Positions 22,801 through 31,455 of a DNA stretch of 36,910 nucleotides are shown here, in pieces (the first letter of the stretch is position 1; each line of letters opens with the position of its first letter). The notes below the pieces were generated by a model that saw nothing but the letters and a program-made list of their open reading frames with translations, searched no databases and was not told where the DNA came from. Made by a program: the position numbers and the translations under genes. The DNA comes from JAXHUM01 sp034189325. GTDB lineage: Bacteria > Desulfobacterota > DSM-4660 > Desulfatiglandales > Desulfatiglandaceae. Where the stretch lies: the NCBI GenBank assembly GCA_034189325.1, contig JAXHUM010000100.1, positions 1-36,910 of the forward strand, given 5' to 3'.

Positions 22801-24219
22801 ATGTCGACAGTTGAATCGGGCAGGACGGGTGTGGAAACAGAGAAAAGAACCGCCCTGATTATCGCCACCTTAAACTCCTTTGTCACTCCTTTTATGGGTT
22901 CTTCCATCAACATCGCCCTCCCTTCCATTGAAAAGGAGTTGCATGTAGATGCGGTTCTACTGAGTTGGATAGCCACCTCCTACCTCCTGGCTGTTTCAGT
23001 ATTTCTGGTGCCTTTCGGCAGGTTCGCAGATATTTACGGAAGGAAAAAGATCTTTGCAAGCGGTGTCATTGTATTCACTCTAGCCTCCATCCTCTGCGCG
23101 GTTTCGACCTCTACCTATGGACTGTTGGTATTCAGGGTCTTTCAGGGCATCGGGAATGCCATGGTGTTTGCAACCGGCATGGCGATCCTCGTCTCTGTGT
23201 ACCCTCCTCAGGAGAGAGGAAGAGTCCTGGGCATTAACGTGGCGGCTGTCTATATCGGACTCTCCGCAGGTCCTTTCTTGGGAGGGATCTTGACGCACTA
23301 TTCTACCTGGAGGAGCGTCTTTCTTGTCACTGTTCCGATCGGTTTGTTTATCCTTCTTCTAATTTTCTCGAGGTTGAAAGGCGAGTGGGCTGATGCCGCA
23401 GGTGAGAAGTTCGATGTTCTTGGGTCTATCATCTACGGGGCAGCGATTGTATCTATTGTTATTGGCATCTCCATGCTCCCCGCACTGAAGAGCTTGTGGA
23501 CGATCCTGGCAAGTCTCCTTTGTTTTGTTGCCTTTTTCAAATATGAACTCCGTGTGACCCATCCCGTTTTTGAAGTGGGCCTTTTCAAAACCAACCGAGT
23601 CTTTGCCTTCTCCAGCGTAGCCGCCCTGATCCACTACAGCGCTACCTTTGCCGTCACCTTTCTGTTAAGCCTCTACTTGCAGCATGTAAAGGGTTTGACC
23701 CCTCGTTCAGCGGGGCTGGTATTGGTCGCTCAACCTATCATGATGGCGATCTTTTCACCTTTTGCAGGGAAGCTCTCCGACCGTATTGAGCCCCGCATTG
23801 TGGCGACCTACGGGATGTCCCTTACAACCATCGGTCTATTCCTGATGACGTTCCTGGACAATGAAACGTCATTGGTATATATCATCGGCTGTCTCCTATT
23901 GTTGGGATTCGGTTTTGCTCTCTTTTCTTCCCCCAATACAAATGCTATTATGAGTTCGGTTGAGAAACGTTTTTTCGGTATTGCTTCAGGGATGGTAGGG
24001 ACCATGCGAACATTGGGCATGATGGTCAGCATGGGGATCGCGACCGTGGTATTCAGCATCCTTATAGGAAGGGTTCGGATCAGCCCGAAGAATTACCCTC
24101 TCCTGATGGAGTCGATAACCGTCGTCCTGACTATCTTAAGTATACTCTGTTTTGTTGGGATCTTTTTATCCATGACAAGAGGTGATGTGAGGTTGAAAAC
24201 GGATTTAGGTGAACGTTGA
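22801..24219 (+). CDS. MFS transporter, DHA2 (EmrB/QacA-like) family
   Basis: This 472-residue inner-membrane protein has about 14 hydrophobic helices, as in the 14-TM drug:H+ antiporter group. The family loop between helices 2 and 3 is present (GRFADIYGRKKIF), as is the antiporter-type segment GPFLGGILTHYSTWRSVFLVTVPIG. It probably exports hydrophobic or cationic compounds using the proton gradient. The start has an AAGGAGAGGG site. No TetR/MarR regulator or membrane-fusion partner is adjacent. A hairpin immediately after the stop suggests it is a single-gene unit. Substrate unknown. Confidence 0.93.
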   Translation: MSTVESGRTGVETEKRTALIIATLNSFVTPFMGSSINIALPSIEKELHVDAVLLSWIATSYLLAVSVFLVPFGRFADIYGRKKIFASGVIVFTLASILCAVSTSTYGLLVFRVFQGIGNAMVFATGMAILVSVYPPQERGRVLGINVAAVYIGLSAGPFLGGILTHYSTWRSVFLVTVPIGLFILLLIFSRLKGEWADAAGEKFDVLGSIIYGAAIVSIVIGISMLPALKSLWTILASLLCFVAFFKYELRVTHPVFEVGLFKTNRVFAFSSVAALIHYSATFAVTFLLSLYLQHVKGLTPRSAGLVLVAQPIMMAIFSPFAGKLSDRIEPRIVATYGMSLTTIGLFLMTFLDNETSLVYIIGCLLLLGFGFALFSSPNTNAIMSSVEKRFFGIASGMVGTMRTLGMMVSMGIATVVFSILIGRVRISPKNYPLLMESITVVLTILSILCFVGIFLSMTRGDVRLKTDLGER

Positions 24220-24221
24220 GA

Positions 24222-24251
24222 CCTTTCAAGACCGATCCTGTCTTGGAAAGG
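24222..24251 (+). terminator. Stem-loop just after the MFS gene, probable terminator
   Basis: CCTTTCAAGAC pairs with GTCTTGGAAAGG (11 base pairs, one bulged G) around a 7-base loop. It starts 2 bases after the MFS stop. No T-run follows, so it may act as an mRNA end-stabiliser or a Rho-assisted stop. Confidence 0.5.
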
Positions 24252-24389
24252 GACATCGGTCCATTATGATGACGAGCCAGGGTGATTTCAAAATGGTATT
24301 TAAATGGGGCTATGCTTTTGGGTCTCACTGTCCGTGGAGAGAGAACGCAATCCATTAGGGCCTGTTTAATATTTCAGGGGATATAGGTA

Positions 24390-25163
24390 ATGTCATACTC
24401 GGAAAAAGATGTCATGGATCAGTATCGTTACTTCCTAAAAGACAATGTGCGATTGACCATTGATTTTAGGAAGACGGATCAGCGCTTGGGCCTGGATCCG
24501 CCACCCATTCAAAAAGAGATAGCAGAAGATGACGAACTCATTGCCCTGCCTTCTTTTGAACAATCGGATGCAATTCATCCTGTGGATATGGTTGCCGCCA
24601 TTCAAAATCGAAAGAGCCACCGTATTTTCATAGAGGAACCGCTCACGCTTGAAGAGATCTCCTTCCTCCTTTGGGCTACGCAAGGAGTACGGGATCGTGC
24701 CGGTCCGGCCAGGGTTTATCGAACGGTTCCTTCGGCCGGGTGTCGTCATTCCTTTGAAACTTATTTGTGCGTCTTAAACGTGAATGATCTCGACATCGGC
24801 ATATATCGCTACCTACCCCTTCAACACAAACTCCTTTTTGAAAAGACCGAACCGAATATGGCTGAAAGTATTGTAAAGGGCACTCTTCATCAGTCCTTTG
24901 TCGGTCGGTCCTCCCTTTTATTCATATGGACCACGATCCCCTATCGGATGGAATGGCGGTATGACCGGGCCGCCCATAAGGTCATCGCAATAGACGCAGG
25001 CCATGTCTGCCAGAATCTCTATCTCGCGACATCGGCCATCCACTCAGGAATCTGCGCTATTGCCGCTTATCACCAAGATCTAATGGATCGGCTAGTAGGT
25101 GTTGACGGAGAGGATGAATTTGTCGTCTACATGGCGGCTGTGGGGAAGATAACTCAGACGTGA
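24390..25163 (+). CDS. SagB/ThcOx-type nitroreductase-fold oxidoreductase
   Basis: This 257-residue FMN-dependent protein belongs to the SagB-type dehydrogenase group. Signature parts are NRKSHRIFIEEPLTLEEISFLLWATQGV (FMN phosphate-binding arginines and helix), RTVPSAGCRHSFETYLCV, and IDAGHVCQNLYLATSAIHSGICAI near the C-terminus. In RiPP clusters SagB oxidises azolines to azoles, but no SagC/SagD cyclodehydratase or precursor peptide is nearby. It is therefore more likely a stand-alone oxidoreductase, as is common in anaerobes. GGGGATATAGG precedes the ATG. Substrate unknown. Confidence 0.92.
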   Translation: MSYSEKDVMDQYRYFLKDNVRLTIDFRKTDQRLGLDPPPIQKEIAEDDELIALPSFEQSDAIHPVDMVAAIQNRKSHRIFIEEPLTLEEISFLLWATQGVRDRAGPARVYRTVPSAGCRHSFETYLCVLNVNDLDIGIYRYLPLQHKLLFEKTEPNMAESIVKGTLHQSFVGRSSLLFIWTTIPYRMEWRYDRAAHKVIAIDAGHVCQNLYLATSAIHSGICAIAAYHQDLMDRLVGVDGEDEFVVYMAAVGKITQT

Positions 25164-25317
25164 GCTGATCTCGAGGGAATCAAAGATGAATTGGGTAAAG
25201 ATGCAAACAATATCGGTAATCGCTCAATACCCGATTTGAAGAAGGCCCTTCGTAATTGAAGCGGTCAAATTCCGATGCTACATGTCAAGCCCTTGAGACA
25301 GAAAGGAAGATGTTTTT

Positions 25318-25899
25318 ATGTCCTCGATTCGCTTCACAGGCATTAATCACCTTGCAATGGTTACGCGGGATATGGATATGACCATTCGGTTCTGGAGGGA
25401 CCTTTTGGGAATGCGTCTGGTTGCGGGGCTGGGAGACAGCTTATACAGACACTACTTTTTTGAGATATCCCCACATGACATGATCGCTTTTTTTGAGTGG
25501 CCGGACGTTGAGACTCCGGAGATTAAAGATCATGGGGTCCCCCAAAAGGGCCCCATCATGTTTGATCATGTCTCTTTCGAAGTGGAAAATGATGATGCCC
25601 TATGGGCTTTGAAAAATAAGCTGGAAGCAACCGATACATGGGTTTCCGATGTGATCGACCACGGGTTTATCCATTCAATCTACACCTTTGATCCCAACAA
25701 CATTCCCATTGAATTCAGTGCGCCGGCAAAAGAGGTGGATTTACGAGCACGGCCGCGCATGAAGGACCGCCGTCCGACTCAATGTGCGCAGGAAGGACCG
25801 GACCCACAGAAGGGTTATCCGCCTATACCTTTGATGAGCACTCCGGAAGAAGAAAGGGATATCTTTGAAGGTGAAGGCAGAATACTGGTTGAAGAATAG
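25318..25899 (+). CDS. VOC (glyoxalase/dioxygenase superfamily) protein
   Basis: This 193-residue protein has the paired beta-alpha-beta-beta-beta modules of the vicinal-oxygen-chelate fold. Module 1 begins GINHLAMVTRDMDMTIRFWRDLLGMRL (metal-ligand His) and module 2 begins FDHVSFEVENDDALWALKNKL (second His). A ligand Glu in NIPIEFSA closes the site. A tail of about 50 residues rich in Arg and Pro follows the fold and is unusual. It could be a dioxygenase, an epimerase or a ring-cleavage homologue; the exact role cannot be read. GAAAGGAAG lies before the ATG at 25318. It is 38 bases upstream of the rubrerythrin-like gene and probably co-transcribed. Confidence 0.9.
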   Translation: MSSIRFTGINHLAMVTRDMDMTIRFWRDLLGMRLVAGLGDSLYRHYFFEISPHDMIAFFEWPDVETPEIKDHGVPQKGPIMFDHVSFEVENDDALWALKNKLEATDTWVSDVIDHGFIHSIYTFDPNNIPIEFSAPAKEVDLRARPRMKDRRPTQCAQEGPDPQKGYPPIPLMSTPEEERDIFEGEGRILVEE

Positions 25900-25937
25900 C
25901 TCGGGCCTTCACGTTGAAACCTCAAAAGGGGTGTGTC

Positions 25938-26438
25938 ATGAATGAAGAAACTGAAAAGAATCTCACCTACGCCTTTGCCGTAGAATCGAAGGCAGCCGTT
26001 CGGACTCAAACCTATGCCTTGAAGGCGGATCAGGAGGGATATACTGAATTGGCGAGGTTGCTTAGAGCGATTGCGAACGCCAAAACCGTTCATGCGCAAC
26101 GATTTCTCCGTCTCATGAGGGGAAAGGTCGGGACTACCAAAAAGAATCTTGAAACCGCTTTGAAGAGCGAGGTGGAGCTCATAAAGCATGACTATCCTTC
26201 CATGATTCAACAGGTCGCCAGAGAAAGAAGCAAGGCTCTCCAAGAATCTTTCGAGCATGCCATGCACACCGACGCGGAATATGTCGATTTTTACCGGGAC
26301 GTCCTGAAAAACTTACAAAAAAAGGGGCCTGAGGTATACTATGTCTGCCAGATATGCGGGCATATGGAAAAAACCGGAATTCCCGAGAGATGTCCGGTGT
26401 GCCATGCAGTCAGTACAAGATTCAAGAAAGTGATTTAG
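25938..26438 (+). CDS. Rubrerythrin-like protein with degenerate di-iron site and intact rubredoxin domain
   Basis: This 166-residue protein has a four-helix ferritin-like domain (about 1-125) and a C-terminal rubredoxin-type domain with two C-x2-C pairs (VCQICG and RCPVCH). Rubrerythrins reduce hydrogen peroxide in anaerobes. Here the di-iron ligands look incomplete. E16 and E78 are present, but the first E-x2-H motif reads K49-x2-H52, the second reads E114-x2-D117, and the glutamate expected three residues after E78 is L81. It may therefore bind iron differently or serve only as an electron carrier. I chose ATG 25938 (AAAGGGGTG upstream) over the open frame from 25914. It lies in a run with the VOC and DUF5661 genes. 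Confidence 0.88.
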   Translation: MNEETEKNLTYAFAVESKAAVRTQTYALKADQEGYTELARLLRAIANAKTVHAQRFLRLMRGKVGTTKKNLETALKSEVELIKHDYPSMIQQVARERSKALQESFEHAMHTDAEYVDFYRDVLKNLQKKGPEVYYVCQICGHMEKTGIPERCPVCHAVSTRFKKVI

Positions 26439-26557
26439 GAGGGTACGTCGAAGGCCGATGTCGATTGCTTTTACACATGTTATGGTGTCCTGTTAGGGAG
26501 AAAAGGATCGGGTTTGCCGGTTAATAGACAATCATTATAGAGATGGAGGAAAAAGGT

Positions 26558-27007
26558 ATGAAAATTCCCAAGTATGTCACAATCCAAGAGGTCAAAAGGG
26601 TTTGCAAAGAGCTCAGAATCAGCGACTGGACCAAGAAAAAGGAGGCAAAGGTATCTCTGAGAGAGGCCAAGATTATCCTTTCCGAGGTCCATAATGGCAA
26701 AGCTGAATTGAATCCCAAAGATTTTAAAATGGGCCTTGAAGTTGAACTCGAGCATGGGTTGACTTATAAAGATGCCAACGTCACCAATAATCATCCCCTG
26801 CTCACCGGTCTGATAGTCCTCGCCCATTTCAAAGAGTCACTGGACTATTACAAGCTTTTAGAGGTGGCGGAGTTGGAGGGTGATCTCCTTAGGGCGGTGG
26901 TGCGAGGACGGACAAAGAAGATCAAGGTGTACTATGCCCGGCTTGCTCAGGCAAGGATCGCCCTGAGAAAGGCGGAGTTGGATCGGCTGGTTCAAGGGAA
27001 TGTCTAA
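26558..27007 (+). CDS. DUF5661-family protein
   Basis: This 149-residue soluble protein has the DUF5661 signature in its middle: MGLEVELEHGL, then NVTNNHPLLTGLIVLAHFKESLDYYKLLEVAE. The N-terminal 50 residues are lysine-rich, with KIPKYVTIQEVKRVCKEL. Function of the family is unknown; its His/Glu-rich helical pattern hints at metal binding, which is only inference. I chose ATG 26558, which has GGAGG 7 bases upstream, rather than the in-frame ATG 26543. It follows the rubrerythrin-like gene by 119 bases. Confidence 0.8.
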   Translation: MKIPKYVTIQEVKRVCKELRISDWTKKKEAKVSLREAKIILSEVHNGKAELNPKDFKMGLEVELEHGLTYKDANVTNNHPLLTGLIVLAHFKESLDYYKLLEVAELEGDLLRAVVRGRTKKIKVYYARLAQARIALRKAELDRLVQGNV

Positions 27008-27607
27008 ATCTTGGGATAGACATACGATCCATTGACGTTCCCGGCCGAATCCTACAAAGGGGATGCCCCACGGCCGTTGATGAGAGCACCTATGTGAATC
27101 CTGAAATCCGCCCTGAGTGCAGAAGGATCGATCAGAAACTCTGGTTAGCACCCCTGTTTGCAGAGGTGATTGCCAGGGGGGTGAATAGAAGTATTTGGGG
27201 ATTTGCGAATCTTATCTGTTTTTCCTAATCATATAAGGTATTAACAGCCTCAATCCGTTCCTTATGATGGGGCCCCTCCTGTTCTTTATGAATTAGACCG
27301 GGTGGTTCTCCCACTCCAAAACAGTCGAAGATTCAAAAAAGCGGCCTTGTGATCTCTTCCCGGACTCACCAGGATATCGCCTATCTCTCTTCCTGATAAA
27401 GGCATCGATCTTGCCTTTATGGTTGGTCTTTCCTATATTGTCAGTGGCCAGAGAAACAAAATCTCTGAAAAAGGTACTATCTGAGTATCCAGGGATCGGC
27501 TATCTTACATGAAAGAAAGGGGATTTGAGACAAGGCCGGAAGAGAGCATAAAGGGATGATTCGTTATTACTGAATACGATTTTGTCATTCATAAAAAGAG
27601 GCGGCTC
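27008..27607. other. 600-base region without a supported gene; inverted repeat at 27396-27420
   Basis: No gene can be supported. ATAAAGGCA (27396-27404) and TGCCTTTAT (27412-27420) form a perfect 9-base-pair stem with a 7-base loop. A weak promoter-like pair for the downstream RND operon is TTGAGA (27525-27530) and CATAAA (27547-27552), 16 bases apart. A 72-codon open frame directly after the DUF5661 stop (27007-27229) has protein-like composition but no ATG or ribosome-binding site and could be a gene remnant. Confidence 0.35.
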
Positions 27608-30043
27608 ATGACGGGGGTGAGAAACAGGATAGAAAGATGGTTCCAAGCGATGGCGGGTGTCATCTTCGATTGGCCCTGGCTGTTCATCCTTATTGTAGCC
27701 GCCCTGCTGGGTGGTTTTGTTGTTCAGATTCCTAAACTTAGACTCGACACATCCAATGAGAGTTTCCTCCATAAAGATGATCCCATACTGAGCGTTTATG
27801 AAGAGTTTAAGGAACAGTTCGGACAGGATGAATTGATCATTGTTGCTGTTGAGCCGCCTGATATTTTTGATCTCGCCTTTTTAGAAAAGCTCAAACAGCT
27901 CCATAACGATCTGGTTGAGAATGTCCCGCACCTTGCAGAGATCACTTCCATGGTCAATGCGCGAAACACTCGAGGCGAAGAGGATCGCCTTATTGTTGAA
28001 GACCTCCTGGAGAAGCTTCCGGAAAACCGGGTCGACCTCAAAGCCCTTGAGGAGCGGGTCATGTCAAACCCCCTTTACCTGCACCGGCTCATCTCGCCTG
28101 ATGGTCGTATAACCTCCATTGTCTTGGAGACAGAGCTGAGCGCTACAATGGGGGACGATGAAGAGGTCCTGTCAGGCTTTGATGAGGATCTCGGAAACAC
28201 CAAAACAGGGCAAGAACAGGCTGTAAAGAGCGATGTCATTGCCAACACTGCCCTTGACGCTGTAGAAAGAGTCGTAGAGGAGTACCGGGCAGATGATTTC
28301 AGGATATACATCGCCGGCTCGCCCATTGTTACAAGAACCCTCAAGGCATCCATGATCCGCGACATGAGGCGATTCTTGCTTCTGGCCACGGTTGCCATCG
28401 GAATCTGCCTTTTTATCCTGTTTCGTCGATTATCGGGTGTATTCCTGCCCCTGATTGCCGTTTTCCTCGCCCTGATCTCGACACTCGGCCTGATGGCCTG
28501 GTGTGGGATCCATTTCAACACTCCCCACATGATTTTGCCTTCCTTCCTACTGGCCGTGGGTGTCGGTGCAGCGGTCCATGTCCTGACGCTGGTGTATCAT
28601 CATTTTGACCTCAATGGAGACAAAAGAGAGGCGGTTCTTTATGCCCTGGGTCACTCGGGTCTTCCGATCTTATTAACCAGCCTGACAACCGCGGCGGGCC
28701 TTGTTTCATTCGCCACCTGCGAGGTGGCCCCTATCGCCTATCTGGGAGTATTTGCAGGGGCAGGTGTCATGATGGGTCTTTTCTACACAATTCTGCTCTT
28801 GCCGGCGCTTCTCTCGATCATCCCTTTGAAATCTAGGCCTCTGGAACATAGCCGATCTCATCATGCAAGATTCGACCGTGTCCTGGAGTGGGTGACATGT
28901 TTTTCAACGGGCCATTCCAAGAGCATCACTTTCATCAGCCTTGCCCTGTTGGGCGTCTCCCTGTTCAGCGCGGCCCAACTTCACTTTTCTCACAACGTGC
29001 TCAAATGGCTGCATCCAGACTGGGACGCCCGAAAGGCAACTGAAAAGATCGACCACGACATGGGAGGCACAATAAACCTGGAAGTACTCATCGACACGAG
29101 AAAGGAAAACGGCCTATACGACCCGGAAATTCTGAAAAGCCTGGATACACTGGCAAGAGAGATCGAGGGGATAGAGGAAGACAGGGTCAAGGTTGCCAAA
29201 GCCGTTTCCATATCGGACATCCTCAAAGAAATTCATCAGGCGCTGAATGAAAACAGAAGAGATTTCTATGTCGTGCCGGACAATCCAGCCTTAATCCCAC
29301 AGGAATTCCTGTTGTTTGAAAACGCAGGCTCAGATGACCTGGAAAAGGTCACTGATTCCAGGTTTCAGTTGGCCCGCTTTACCATTCAGCTCCCCTGGCA
29401 AGATGCCTTCTATTATGTTTCATTTATCAAAGACATTGAAAAACGTTTTAACGCCGCCCTTGAGGACCGGGCCGATATCACTGTAACCGGTATGCTGAGT
29501 CTCTTTAATCGGACCCTCGCAGCGGCTATGAAGTCCATGGCCAAGGGCTTTCTCTATGCCGGCCTGACCATCACCCTAATGATGGTTCTTATGATTGGAA
29601 GTGTGAAGATTGGTCTGATAAGCATGATCCCCAATCTGACACCGGTCATCCTGTCAATGGGCCTTTTGTACTGGCTCAACATGCCCCTTGATATGTTCAC
29701 CATGCTCATCGGGGCCATTGCCTTAGGCCTTGCAGTAGATGATACAGTGCATTTTATGCACAACTTTCAGCGGTATTACGCCGAGACAAAGGATGTGACT
29801 GAATCGGTCCGCAAGACCCTGCACTCTGCGGGCAGGGCCATGCTGGTCACCAGCATCATCCTTTCTATCGGTTTCTTTCTGTTTATGTTTGCCTCTATGC
29901 AGAACGTTGTGAGGTTCGGCCTGTTTACCGGCATAACCGTTCTCCTGGCTCTTATGGCCGATTTTTTTACTGTCCCGGCCATGATGGTTCTGATTCATCC
30001 TTCATCGGAGAAAGAGGGCGAAATAGGATCGAATAACCATTGA
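27608..30043 (+). CDS. RND superfamily (MMPL/HpnN-like) transporter
   Basis: This 811-residue inner-membrane protein has the duplicated RND layout. One helix lies at about 20-41 with a large periplasmic loop (about 42-250), then five helices (about 255-405). A second single helix lies near 440-460, with a second loop and five final helices (about 645-800). Family motifs include the VGVGAAVHVLTLVYH segment and ALGLAVDDTVHFMHNF in the helix-4 regions; the latter's D-D pair fits proton relay. Members of this branch move lipids or hopanoids to the outer membrane. It heads a tight cassette (12, 17 and -4 bases between genes) with a methyltransferase, a LolA-like protein and a DUF1302 barrel, which supports lipid or hydrophobic-cargo export. 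Confidence 0.92.
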   Translation: MTGVRNRIERWFQAMAGVIFDWPWLFILIVAALLGGFVVQIPKLRLDTSNESFLHKDDPILSVYEEFKEQFGQDELIIVAVEPPDIFDLAFLEKLKQLHNDLVENVPHLAEITSMVNARNTRGEEDRLIVEDLLEKLPENRVDLKALEERVMSNPLYLHRLISPDGRITSIVLETELSATMGDDEEVLSGFDEDLGNTKTGQEQAVKSDVIANTALDAVERVVEEYRADDFRIYIAGSPIVTRTLKASMIRDMRRFLLLATVAIGICLFILFRRLSGVFLPLIAVFLALISTLGLMAWCGIHFNTPHMILPSFLLAVGVGAAVHVLTLVYHHFDLNGDKREAVLYALGHSGLPILLTSLTTAAGLVSFATCEVAPIAYLGVFAGAGVMMGLFYTILLLPALLSIIPLKSRPLEHSRSHHARFDRVLEWVTCFSTGHSKSITFISLALLGVSLFSAAQLHFSHNVLKWLHPDWDARKATEKIDHDMGGTINLEVLIDTRKENGLYDPEILKSLDTLAREIEGIEEDRVKVAKAVSISDILKEIHQALNENRRDFYVVPDNPALIPQEFLLFENAGSDDLEKVTDSRFQLARFTIQLPWQDAFYYVSFIKDIEKRFNAALEDRADITVTGMLSLFNRTLAAAMKSMAKGFLYAGLTITLMMVLMIGSVKIGLISMIPNLTPVILSMGLLYWLNMPLDMFTMLIGAIALGLAVDDTVHFMHNFQRYYAETKDVTESVRKTLHSAGRAMLVTSIILSIGFFLFMFASMQNVVRFGLFTGITVLLALMADFFTVPAMMVLIHPSSEKEGEIGSNNH

Positions 30044-30055
30044 GAGGAGGTCAAG

Positions 30056-30628
30056 GTGTCTGGAAAAGTATGTCCCGTCTGGATCGGATATTTTCTCTCA
30101 AGTCCTATGAGAAAACTGTTTCAAAACCCTTATACCATACTGGGGCCTTATGTCCGCAACGGTATAAAGGTCCTTGATATCGGCTGTGCCATGGGGTTTT
30201 TCAGTTTACCCCTGGCCCGCATGGTTGGTATGGATGGTCAGGTCATATGTGTGGATGTTCAGGAGAGGATGATTCAATCCCTTGAAAAAAGAGCCCGTAA
30301 AGCGGGGTTGACTCATAGAATCCAAACACGGACATGTCCCAATACCTCCCTTGGCCTCCATGACCTTGCCGGAGAGATCGATTTTGCTCTCGCCTTTGCC
30401 ATGGCTCATGAAGCTCCTGACATCTCCTCTCTTTTTTCTGAAATGCATGAGGCGCTTAGAGAGAAGGGGAGGGCATTGATCGCCGAACCAAAGGGTCATG
30501 TCACAGAAAAAGATTTTGAGACAACAGTTTCTATCGCGGAACAGTGTGGTTTTATAGGGGTGAAAAGACCCGACATTACCCGAAGTCGTGCTATCCTTCT
30601 GGAAAAACCCAGACCGCAACACACTTAA
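30056..30628 (+). CDS. Class I SAM-dependent methyltransferase
   Basis: This 190-residue soluble enzyme shows motif I VLDIGCAMGFFSLPLARMVG (residues 39-58) and the acidic ribose-binding VICVDVQERMI (about 64-74). A DFALAFAMAHE segment corresponds to motif IV. It resembles the methyltransferase-11 type. Its GTG start follows a strong GAGGAGG site 12 bases after the RND stop. Its place inside the export cassette suggests it modifies the exported molecule (for example a lipid), but the substrate is not known. No fusion or truncation is visible. Confidence 0.9.
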   Translation: MSGKVCPVWIGYFLSSPMRKLFQNPYTILGPYVRNGIKVLDIGCAMGFFSLPLARMVGMDGQVICVDVQERMIQSLEKRARKAGLTHRIQTRTCPNTSLGLHDLAGEIDFALAFAMAHEAPDISSLFSEMHEALREKGRALIAEPKGHVTEKDFETTVSIAEQCGFIGVKRPDITRSRAILLEKPRPQHT

Positions 30629-30645
30629 AAAAAGGGGGGGATACC

Positions 30646-31455
30646 ATGAATCTAGAAAAAACGATCACTCTTTTGGTAGTCTTTGCCATGGCCGCCTTTT
30701 CCATTCCCTATCCTGCCCAGGCCCTGACAGGCCGCGAGATCATTGAAAAGGTCGACGCCCGGGATGATGGCGACAACATGACTGCGGACCAGGAGATGAT
30801 CCTGGTCGACAAAAAGGGCCACAAACGTGTGCGGAAGATGAAGGCCTTTAATAAGGACAGAGGCAGGGACACTCTGAGGCTGATGTTCTTTTTGGCCCCC
30901 GCGGATGTCAAAGACACAGGCTTTCTGACCTATGACTACTACTCAGGTGAAAAGGATGATGACCAGTGGCTCTACCTGCCGGCACTGAAAAAGACCAAGC
31001 GAATAGCAAGCTCAGACAAATCCTCGGCCTTTATGGGCTCTGACTTTTCCTATGCGGATATGACCAGGCGGGTCCTGGATGAGTGGAACTACAAGCTCCT
31101 GAAAGAGGTTGAGGTCCGTGGAAAGAAATGCTGGCTGATCGAAGCCCTCCCAAAGAATAGGGTTGTCGAGGATCGGTACGGCTACAGCAGATCAATCGTG
31201 TTTATTCGGCAGGATATCTATATGGGAATACGGGCGGTTCACTGGGTCAAGGAGGGCAAAAAACTAAAGTATTTTGATATGAAACAGGTCCAAAAAATAG
31301 ATGGTATCTGGACTGGGACCTTGCTCGATATGAAAACGACCAAAAACAGGAAGACGCTCCATAGGACCTTCCTGAAATTCAAGAATGTCCGCTTTAATCA
31401 GGAAATCGAGGAGGGACTTTTTACCGTGAGGCAATTGGAAGCTGGAGTGCCATGA
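30646..31455 (+). CDS. Periplasmic LolA-like outer-membrane lipoprotein-sorting family protein
   Basis: This 269-residue secreted protein has a Sec signal peptide at about 1-24 (hydrophobic core LLVVFAMAAFSIPYP, cleavage near AQA-LTG). The mature part resembles the 'outer membrane lipoprotein-sorting' family (half-barrel fold related to LolA), with blocks RDTLRLMFFLAPADVKDTGF, DDQWLYLPALKKTKRI and SDFSYADMTRR. It would shuttle a lipid or lipoprotein across the periplasm. I chose ATG 30646, which begins the signal peptide; the longer frame from 30544 would bury it. It overlaps the next gene by 4 bases (ATGA), a sign of translational coupling with the DUF1302 barrel. Confidence 0.92.
   Translation: MNLEKTITLLVVFAMAAFSIPYPAQALTGREIIEKVDARDDGDNMTADQEMILVDKKGHKRVRKMKAFNKDRGRDTLRLMFFLAPADVKDTGFLTYDYYSGEKDDDQWLYLPALKKTKRIASSDKSSAFMGSDFSYADMTRRVLDEWNYKLLKEVEVRGKKCWLIEALPKNRVVEDRYGYSRSIVFIRQDIYMGIRAVHWVKEGKKLKYFDMKQVQKIDGIWTGTLLDMKTTKNRKTLHRTFLKFKNVRFNQEIEEGLFTVRQLEAGVP

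Noticed and set aside
27007..27229. 72-codon open frame after the DUF5661 gene with protein-like composition
   Set aside because: No start codon with a ribosome-binding site and no recognised family; at most a gene remnant, so not listed as a gene.
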